Shown here: positions 56,566 to 64,000 of the stretch, in pieces
How the letters are laid out: every line of letters starts with the position of its first letter
Numbering within the stretch: position 1 is the stretch's first letter
Source of the DNA: Amphibalanus amphitrite
Taxonomy: Eukaryota; Arthropoda; Thecostraca; Balanomorpha; Balanidae
Direction of reading: 5' to 3'
Assembly (NCBI RefSeq): GCF_019059575.1
Contig: NW_024881504.1
Location: 62,001-126,000, forward strand
DNA length: 64,000 nt
The notes under the pieces: model-generated
The model's database searches: none
Told to the model about the DNA's origin: nothing
What the model saw: the letters and a program-made list of their open reading frames with translations, nothing else
Program-made: the position numbers and the translations under genes

Positions 56566-57223
56566 TCCCGCGCACCGTAGACAGTGTTTACAATTGCTTC
56601 ACGTGCAAAGAGAGAAAATTGTCAGCAGATGTTGTTTACCTCATTTGTTAAACGTCTAGACGTTTAACCAACTGTTAAACGTCTAGTAGACATTTTGTCT
56701 AGCCTGAAATATGCCGTATTTTTACATAAAATGTGTTTTTTAAATTAAGTGACCGAAAGATGCCAGCGGTACGAGATAAAATTATTAACCACTCGTAGGT
56801 AGAAAAAATATTTTAAACGTCTCGCCTATTGGCTCGACGTTTAAAACATTTGTTCTACCTACTCGCGGTTTAATATATATTAACTACCGTTCCAACTGAA
56901 ATACAAGGTGGTTAGATATTAAACCGCGAGCAGGTAGAACAAATATTTTAAACGTCGAGCGGTTAGGCGAGACGTTTAAAATATTTTTCTTCCTACGAGC
57001 GGTTAAATAATTTCATCCCGTACCGCCGATATCTTTCGGGCGCTTAATGGTATAAAGAATACATTTTATATAAAAATACGACATATTTCAGACTAGACAA
57101 AATGTCTACTAGACGTTTAGCAGTTTGTTTATCGTCTAGACGTTTAAAAATCAGTTACACGACATCTGATAATTTTATCTCTTTGCACGTGAAGCAATTG
57201 TAAACACTGTCTACGGTGCGGGA
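56566..57223. repeat. 658-bp palindromic element
   Basis: Arms start TCCCGCGCACCGTAGACAGT and close with the inverse at 57223, with TA on both sides (56564-56565, 57224-57225). The arms contain smaller palindromes such as TTAAACGTCTAGACGTTTAA. The centre is near 56880-56930. It looks like a foldback MITE. Confidence 0.8.
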
Positions 57224-57379
57224 TAACCGCATTTAAACATCCACGCTCTCCTCTAAATTACAGGGTCATCAATAAAAGATTACATAAAGTCAGCCCCGCC
57301 AGAGGCGTAAGACATATTGCATAAACAGCTCACCGTTGCAATGATAAATCTTACACATTTTACATAGCACAGACAGAAA

Positions 57380-57585
57380 TCAGTTGTGTCGCTCAAAGAA
57401 AATCTGCTTCTCCGTGCGGCAGACCTCGGCCAAGACCTTCGCTCCGTGCACATCCTTGTATGGAATCAACTTATGTGGATTCTTCGGCGAAGGAGCCTGT
57501 ATTATTCTTGCGGGTGCTTGCTGTAGCGCAAGCCACTTTTCGTCACTCAATATCACCCTTTCGAACCATTCTTCCGCTTCACTGA
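57380..57585 (-). pseudogene. Tc1/mariner-like transposase fragment, first catalytic Asp
   Basis: A minus-strand stretch reads EEWFERVILSDEKW, then PKNPHKLIPYKDVHGAKVLA. In mariner-like transposases the SDEKxF motif holds the first aspartate of the DDE/D triad and is followed by a similar PxxPH..KxxxGxKV block. Only about 65 residues are recognisable before a stop; the helix-turn-helix and the later catalytic residues are absent. Confidence 0.6.
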
Positions 57586-57707
57586 GCCGTGAGCCAAAAG
57601 GTGCACGCTTCCAGCCTCGACACCATGCTGTCAGGGGAGATGACGGTCATTAGGATCGGACGATAATGTTTCCAGTTCAGTTTCTTCTTGTGGAGGATTG
57701 TCCATAT

Positions 57708-57969
57708 TAGAGATGTCAATCAAATACCAACTTTTTGGCATACCGATACCAAACCGATACCAACTTGGTATTTGGCGTTTCGAGGCTAAAACATTTGGTA
57801 TTTTGTTGGTATTGTGAATCCTCGCTACTGTAAAAGAGACTGTGACTTTGGTAAAAAGTTGGCATTTACCTGATATTCCCAAGTCGGTTCGGTTTCGGTA
57901 TTTTCCCACGGTTCCTGTTGGTATTTGGTTTGGTATCGGTATCACGACTTTCTGTAATTGACATCACTA
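57708..57969. mobile_element. hAT-type MITE
   Basis: 262 bp with termini TAGAGATGTCAAT and ATTGACATCACTA, flanked by an exact 8-bp duplication GTCCATAT (57700-57707, 57970-57977). TAGAGATG ends and an 8-bp duplication are the hAT signature. The interior is rich in GGTATTTGGTATCGG-type repeats and non-coding. Confidence 0.85.
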
Positions 57970-59057
57970 GTCCATATATTTAAAAATGCCTTCCCAGGTT
58001 TCTTAAGCCATTGCGAACGTGAATACTGGACAGATTACTGAAGAATTGCTAGACTCTCTTCACCTTCGAGCAACTGAACAAGATCCCAGCACCCCTGGTC
58101 ACTCTGCAGTCAGCAGATTTTTCCTGCTTGGACTTCACCGTTTAACCTCAAGCAACTCAAATTGCGGAGCGAAATCAATGCACGATGGCCGGCGATCATT
58201 TGGGGCTCCAGCGGGGGCTTACTTTACGTCATTCGCTAATGAACACCCTGCATTTGTGCACGTGACCTGACCTCAGAGGTCACATGTTGATCTGACACTT
58301 TTAACTTGATTGTGAATCGCTGGGTGCAAGGCTTTTAGCTTAATAATGGGCAAAACGGCGGCGGGGTCCCCCCCCCACACACACTAGACCCCTCTCGGTA
58401 CTCAGAAAGCCGATAGGTCCGACGAGGAATAACGGATACAACGACAACGAGATACGTGCACTCTTGTAAAATATGTTTGTTACGTGTGGATTTGATTTTT
58501 GAGAACGTTTCCTTGTCTTGTCTACAAGCTGAAATTCGCCAATCAGCCTTATGCATTACCTAGCTGCATCGCTTTGAGTCCCATCAGTGGGAATGGCTTC
58601 TACACTCTACACTATTAGTGCTTTCTTGGAATGATATCACGTTTGATAGAATTAAAAAGCGAACTCATGGCGAACGGGGCTAGAGCAACACTTAACATAT
58701 TGTTTAATGGTTAACAACTTAACCCTACCGGAGGTTTAACAATGCAGTTATTGAAATGAACTGTTCAACACTTGTTCAGCGCCATAAATGAAATTATATG
58801 AAACAGTAGGAAATTAAAAGTTATGAAGGTTGAAATATGCAACAGCTAAGATAATGATGTAAATAGTGACGTTCTCGTTGGTATGCCGACCATGACAACA
58901 TTAATTGCTACGTCCTAAACAAATTGCCACGTCTTACAGTCTAAGGTGAAACTGCAATGAATGATGCGTGAGCTTTATGGTCCGGCACAAGTTTTATCCT
59001 AAAAAAAAAATGTTCTCTCTAAGTTACTACATAGGGGACAGCGACTCTCTTTAGCGT

Positions 59058-59760
59058 TCAGTTTATTCCCCACGAACTTACATACGAACGCAAATTTGCA
59101 TGTTGGCAACTAGATTGTGCAGTAAGTTCGACTGGATTTTTTATCATGCCCGTTTGAGCTGTAACGACAAGGCGCCGAGGTTGGCCGCCGGCTTCTGTTT
59201 GTCCAGGTCCTGCTGGACGACAGCTCGAAGTTCGTCGATCAGGATGAGGTCCGGAGGGCAGCCAGCTAGCATCTCTTTCCTTCAGAAGTCTGGCACGTTC
59301 AATTCGCAACACTGCTAGGCCTTGGCAGAGCGATGAGCTGGCGCCCCGTCCTGATTGAAAATGCATGTCAACATGTCATTGACCATGCGTTGGCTTAGTA
59401 TTAGGCCGAAGGTAGGTAATGAGCCTTGGAGAGCTCTTCCAATAGCGTCTCACGGTCCTGTTTGGAGATGTGATAGCGCTTCAGCGCGAGCCGCTTGGCC
59501 AATTTTGTCGCCAACTACTGGCCCCTCTTCCCGGTCGCCTTTTTCAATGCGATTTCTGTAACGTTTGAAATGGTAGGCGCACACCGGCAAACTGGAACGA
59601 TCAGCAACACTGCCAGCAGCCGTATGCTTATCCCACCAACACCGGACTGTGCAGACAGTTCGTCTATAATTCAGGCTTGCAAACAAAAACAACAGGCAGA
59701 TGTCCCAACCAATCAGCAATGGAACGCTGTGTCAGTTCGGCCTGGAACATGCCGGCTGTC
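59058..59760 (-). pseudogene. Tc1/mariner-like transposase, decayed
   Basis: Read on the minus strand with frame changes. A helix-turn-helix-like stretch, VRCWWDKHTAAGSVADR, lies at about 59660-59610. FNQDGAPAHRSAKA (second catalytic Asp, about 59355-59315) and PDLILIDELRAVVQQDLDKQ (equivalent of the SPDLNPID third-residue block, about 59250-59190) follow. The first-Asp segment between the two parts is missing, and several stops and shifts are present. It is a dead copy. Confidence 0.6.
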
Positions 59761-60306
59761 TGTCTGGTTCAGCTCCCTTGATAGAAATTTCAGACATTCA
59801 CGTAGCGACGCAGCCGTTCAGGTGGACAATCTCTGTGAAACTGGCCGTAGCTCGGTGATCCGTGACCCGAGGTCCGTTCGTCACCTCATGTTCTGCGGCC
59901 AAGGACCGTGCAATGCAGGAGTGCAGCCTGAATCGTCATCCCTCAGGTGTGGACACGATTAGGAACAGGAAAGTGTTGTCATAGGTAGTGGACATAACTT
60001 TTGCCGAACCCTATGTTGTCGTCCTGTAGTGTCTTTCATTGTCAGCGAGACGCTACATGGAGTTAAAATGGCGAGCGGCCCTCCCGCCGGAATGGTGAGC
60101 GTCCTTCTCTGTCAAACGCGGCGCTAGTTTCCGCCTAAGCTCCGCTGGCCCGCTCGACTGCTATGTCATGCGGCACAGTCTACAAGTACAGGTGACCGGT
60201 CGCGAGATCGGAGCTCCGTAGCACCGAGCGAGTGTGGCGAAGGCGGGGGTATTCACCGCATCAAACCTACAGGTCGCCTGGACCCTTATCTTGAGACCAA
60301 TAGTAC

Positions 60307-61836
60307 AATCCATCGTCGTCCAAAACTTGCTGGTTCAGCAGGCTGTCCAAGATCTTTCGAACGGTGCGGATTTGTCTTTCCCATGCTCCACCGAAGTGGG
60401 AGGCAGAGGGGGGATTAAACCGCCACTCTATGTCCTGCTTCAACATAGCCTCATGCACTTGAGTCTGCTTCAAGTTTTCAAGTTCTGCCTTGAGCTCTCT
60501 TTCAGCGCCAACAAAGTTCGTGCCATTGTCGCATCTGATGAGTTTAACTGGACCTCTTCTAGCCAAGAACCGTCGTAGCGCGTTGATGAAGGAGTCCGTT
60601 GATTGACTGTCAGCTACTTCGATGTGCACAGCACGCATGGCCATGCAGGTGAAGACCACCCCGTAGCGTTTCACTTGAGCCCTTCCTCTCTTGACATAGA
60701 AGGGTCCAAACAGGTCGACGCCCACGCTGCTGAACGCTGGCTGATCGGGCGTCACTCTGTCTGCGGGCAAATCAGCCATTTCCTGTTCCATGGGCTTTGC
60801 TTGACGTTTTCTGCAACTTGTGCACGTCCTCAGAACCCGACGCACGCTTGAACTGCCACGTATCAGCCAATACGACTCTCTCAGCTTCGAAAGCGTGTGC
60901 TCCCGTCCTTGGTGGCCCACTTGAGTGTGCGCGTGTCTGATGATCAAGTCGGTAACATGGTGACGTGCTGGCAGTATCGGTGGGTGCTTCATGCTGTCCG
61001 AGATCGGGGCCATGGCCAAGCGACCTCCAACCGCCACAATCCCGTTCACCAGGACAGGATCCAACTGCCTCAGCTTACTCTTCCTTGGAAGCGTCTTTCC
61101 ATTCTGGGTCTCAAGTTCTCCAGCACCCCGGGCTAGGGCTTGGAGCTCTATCTTGAAAGGTTCTTTCTGTACCTGCTGGATGATAGTCCTTTCAGCTTCT
61201 CTAAGCTCTTCAGATGACAGCAGGGATGGGCCACTAACCGCTCGAGTTCGTGACCGGGTGACAGGACCTCCAGCTTGGCCATCTGTCTTGATCGTTCTTG
61301 ACTGTAGAAACTTCTTGAACCGTAGCATCCAGGCTACCGCTTTCCTGAGCCGGTGCCAGTCTGAGTAGTGGTGGATGAACCTTTCAGTGGGGCTCTGTTC
61401 TTCCACACCACTCACAGTGTAGCACGCTCTGGGTCGAAGCACTTCGTCGTCTTCTGGTTCTAGAGCTTCCATGCCTTCTGGCAAGGCCGGCCACTCCTTC
61501 TCTTCCTTCTGTAGGAAGTCAGGTCCGTGCAGCCACCTGTGGTCCAGGAGTGCTGTAGCCTTTACCCCTCGGGAGGCGCCATCAGCCGGATTCTCTTCTG
61601 ATGTGACGAATCTCCACTGTGATGGAGAGGACTCATCCTTGATGATCGCCAAACGATTGGCCACGTAGACTTGGTATCTTGCTGTTTCGTTCCTGAGATA
61701 CCTCAGAACCGTTGTGCTGTCCGTCCAAAACGTTGTTTGGTCGATGTTGATTTCCAGCAGCTCCTTCTTGATGATGGCGTTCAGTCTAGCAGCTACCGCA
61801 GCTGCCGCCAACTCCATGCGTGGAACTGTCATCCTC
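60307..61836 (-). pseudogene. BEL/Pao pol: RNase H and integrase part, second copy
   Basis: Frame from the TTAA at 61837-61840 down to GLY at 60307. Residue features are as in the copy at 22571-24085: FWTDST, NPADGASRG, zinc-binding HAHTQVGH with CTSC, D373, D435, E485. It is interrupted downstream by the GTAC-flanked element and upstream by elements B and A. It is not truncated at the W junction, so it is the more complete copy; its gag half would lie beyond the window. Confidence 0.92.
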
Positions 61837-62874
61837 TTAACCCTCGCCGGACCTATTGGTTTTCTACATACGCGCCGGCCGAGGGGGGGGCGGGTACGAC
61901 CCCCCCCTCGCCGTTTCGCCCCTGGTGGAGCTAGCGCGTCGCGGAAAAAACGAGCGTGTGCGCCGTTACGAGACGCAGAGATTGGTACCCGATTTTAAGG
62001 TCCTAGGTCAACCAGTGACCTCTGAGGTCAGGTCAAGTGCCCCAAGGTACGGTTCAGTTTTTGGTGAATAACTTCGCAAAAAACGGCCGCAGAGCCGCGA
62101 TTTTGGCAGCATCGTGTTCGCCTCGCTAAGGCGCGTCGAATGGTATACTTTTTGTCCGGGTCAGGTCAACTTGGGGTGTTGACCTCAGGTCAAGGTCAGG
62201 TCAGCACCCCCAGGTCACGAAGTTGGTCGAAAGAGGTCATGTCGCATATCATTCGATTCGGCAGGTCTTCCTGAGTCCATTGGTGGCTTTCTCGACTCGC
62301 TAGCTCAATTTGATCGGGAGTTATTGACGAAAAACTAATATGACCTTGATGACGTCATAAATGACGTCACGGAAGGTCAACATTGCAAAAGTGACGCATC
62401 TAACCTTGCAAGGAGTGCATCAAATCACGATTCTGTGTGCTTGAGATAGTTGGAGATCGTTCCCGGCGCCAGAATAACAGTTTTCATTTTTCCCCATTGA
62501 CTTATAATGGTGAGGTCACGAAAATGACCTGACCTCATATGACCTTTAGGAAAAATCCGAGATATACAAGTTGTGAGACTCATAATGGATACTAGATCCT
62601 GCAAGTTTCATTTCCCTGTGGCATCTCCTCTGGCAGTGAGGGCGTTGCGAAGTTGCGACATCTGAAGACCGTGCAGAGGTTCACTTATGACGTCATAGGT
62701 CAGTGACCTGACCTGATCCAAAAATGCGGTTGGTGTCAAAAGATGCGGCTTGGATCAAAGGTCAGGTATGCCAAGTTTCAGCTCTCTATCGCCAGCGTGT
62801 TCGGAGCTATCGCGAAAAAACCCTATGGGGGGGGGCGGCACCCGCCCCCCCCCCCCTCGGCCGGCGAGGGTTAA
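61837..62874. mobile_element. TTAA-type element family B
   Basis: B is 61841-62870 (1030 bp) between TTAA 61837-61840 and TTAA 62871-62874. Ends are CCCTCGCCGGACC and CGGCCGGCGAGGG. Hairpins have cores CGGGTACGAC and CGGCACCCG, only partly alike. TGACGTCA sites lie near 62349 and 62363, and AGGTCA clusters at 62025-62035 and 62158-62215. B is absent from the equivalent site at 24082. Confidence 0.88.
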
Positions 62875-64000
62875 CCCTCGCCCCGTTGGGGGGGGGCCAT
62901 TTTGGCCCCCCCCTGTGGTTTTTCCTGAATAGCAAGAAAACGGCGGCGCGCAGCGCCGCCAAATTTTCAGTACCTTCCCGGGCATCAATTTGACACCTTC
63001 ACACCAAATTTCGAGTCTTAGGTCACCTTAGGTCAGGAGTTATTGAGGTCAAACTGAGGTCATGTTCGAGCAAAAATGGGCAAAAAACATGCAATCTTGA
63101 AACGCTCACCAAATCTACAGTTATCAAGCAATTTCAAAGTTCTTTATATGGTCTAGTAGACAAAAAGCGGCGCTACAAAACTGCAATCTCGGATTTTCAA
63201 AATTTTTGGTTTTTGACCAAAAAAAATCAAAAAATTGATTTTTTTAGAAAAACTTTGAAAAAATCCAAAAATTTTCCGAATTTCGAAAAAACCGGAATAT
63301 ATGTGATAGTGCCAGCGCTCTTCTATATACATACCAAATTTCAGATCGATATCTCGTTTTTTGGCCAAGTTATAGCGAAAAAACTGTTCAAAAATGATGA
63401 CGTCAAATTTTTGAACTCAATTTTTAGCAATTCTAGACCACGTACGGCAAAACAAAGACCACCATTGAACTCCCCGTGACGAGCTGCATCGATTCGATAC
63501 CCATTTTATGCAAAAATATTAACTTTGAAATTTGACCTAATTTGACCTGACCTTGACCTGACCTTGACCTGACCTTGACCAAAACGTGATCTAAGCTGGC
63601 CCCAAAGGCTGCCTGACCCATATAATCGCATTTGTCATGTAAAATGGACCATAAAACATGTATCACACGACACTTTCATATTGTGACCCCCCCGTGACCT
63701 GACCTCTGTGACCTGACCTGGTATCAGTGACCTCAAATAGCAAAATATGTGTTTGAAGAACATTTACCCATCGATTATTTTCAATGAAATGCATTTTACT
63801 CGATTTTACAACGCATTTCTTGAAGTGCCTGTAAACGGTGAAAATTGGACCTTTGACCTGACCTGTGACGTCATCGGTTTGACCTAGGTCAATAAAATTG
63901 GGTCACAAGGTAGTTCCCCGTTGGGGCTATCCAACGCCGTTTACCGCTTGTCGCTATGTTGCGTGGTTCTCGAGATCTTAGGGGGGGGGGCCAAAATGGC
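62875..64000. mobile_element. TTAA-type element family A, cut by window edge
   Basis: Corresponds base for base, with very few differences, to 24086-25211, including the TGACCT array at 63538-63583. It sits at the same position in BEL pol. The window ends in its right hairpin, so the right TTAA is outside. Confidence 0.92.

Larger units (their letters stand above)
55517..60302. mobile_element. 4.8-kb element with 55-bp termini and GTAC duplication
   Basis: GTAC at 55513-55516 and 60303-60306. The inverted termini begin TATTGGTCTCAAGATAAGGG and agree for about 55 bp with one mismatch. It sits inside the BEL integrase frame, which is continuous if GTAC is counted once. It contains a 658-bp palindrome, a hAT-type MITE and two decayed mariner transposase pieces. 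No single transposase can be assigned to it, so the superfamily is unknown. Confidence 0.75.

Noticed and set aside
57631-57945. 104-codon minus frame
   Set aside because: It lies over the hAT MITE with its GGTATCGG-type repeats. There is no protein family.

Overview
The window is nuclear DNA from a metazoan, most likely an invertebrate. It contains a BEL/Pao LTR retrotransposon, LINE 3' ends, Tc1/mariner-like, hAT-like and piggyBac-like DNA elements, microsatellites and GT-AG splice signals. There is no operon structure and no bacterial-type gene. I cannot name the species from sequence alone. Almost all of the 64 kb is mobile DNA nested in mobile DNA. I saw only two short stretches that look like cellular exons: a protein-kinase-like exon at 10237-10368 (minus) and an ETS/YY1-type promoter with a spliced small frame at 46575-47300 (minus).

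Layout. 1-964 is unassigned. 965-7381 is one old TTAA-type element (F) split by elements D, C and G, with a tandemly duplicated repeat V inside G. 7662-10209 is a (TA)n-bounded kilobase palindrome made of two inverted LINE 3' ends. 10210-11185 holds the kinase-like exon and the start of a degenerate minisatellite. 11190-13388 is element K with C nested. 13393-16960 is the most repeat-poor stretch. 17059-21865 is a run of TTAA-type elements (L containing M, then X containing H and C). 22061-36754 and 46083 onward are pieces of a TA-inserting family I call W, broken up by a BEL retrotransposon, by further W copies, by T1 (containing S and T2) and by Y. 47738-54053 is another L copy containing the palindromic element N, which itself contains O and A. 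54175-64000 is the 3' half of a BEL element, interrupted by a 4.8-kb GTAC-flanked element (55517-60302) and by elements B and A.

The main theme is a large set of short (about 0.9-1.2 kb) non-autonomous elements. Most begin CCC and end GGG and are flanked by a 4-bp duplication of the form YTAR (usually TTAA, sometimes TTAG or CTAG). Their ends carry G-run/C-run hairpins whose core is usually the same at both ends of one family and different between families. Their interiors are packed with AGGTCA/TGACCT half-sites and TGACGTCA palindromes. Several insertions are supported by empty sites elsewhere in the window.

The junctions allow an order to be rebuilt. The block 22571-32167 looks like a displaced copy of sequence that should follow the right edge of this window. 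It starts in BEL pol at the point matching 60326, runs through gag, the 5' LTR, W flank and minisatellite into an L copy, and is inserted in a W element with a 34-bp target overlap. This is either a real templated duplication or an assembly join, and it makes a testable prediction about sequence beyond 64000.
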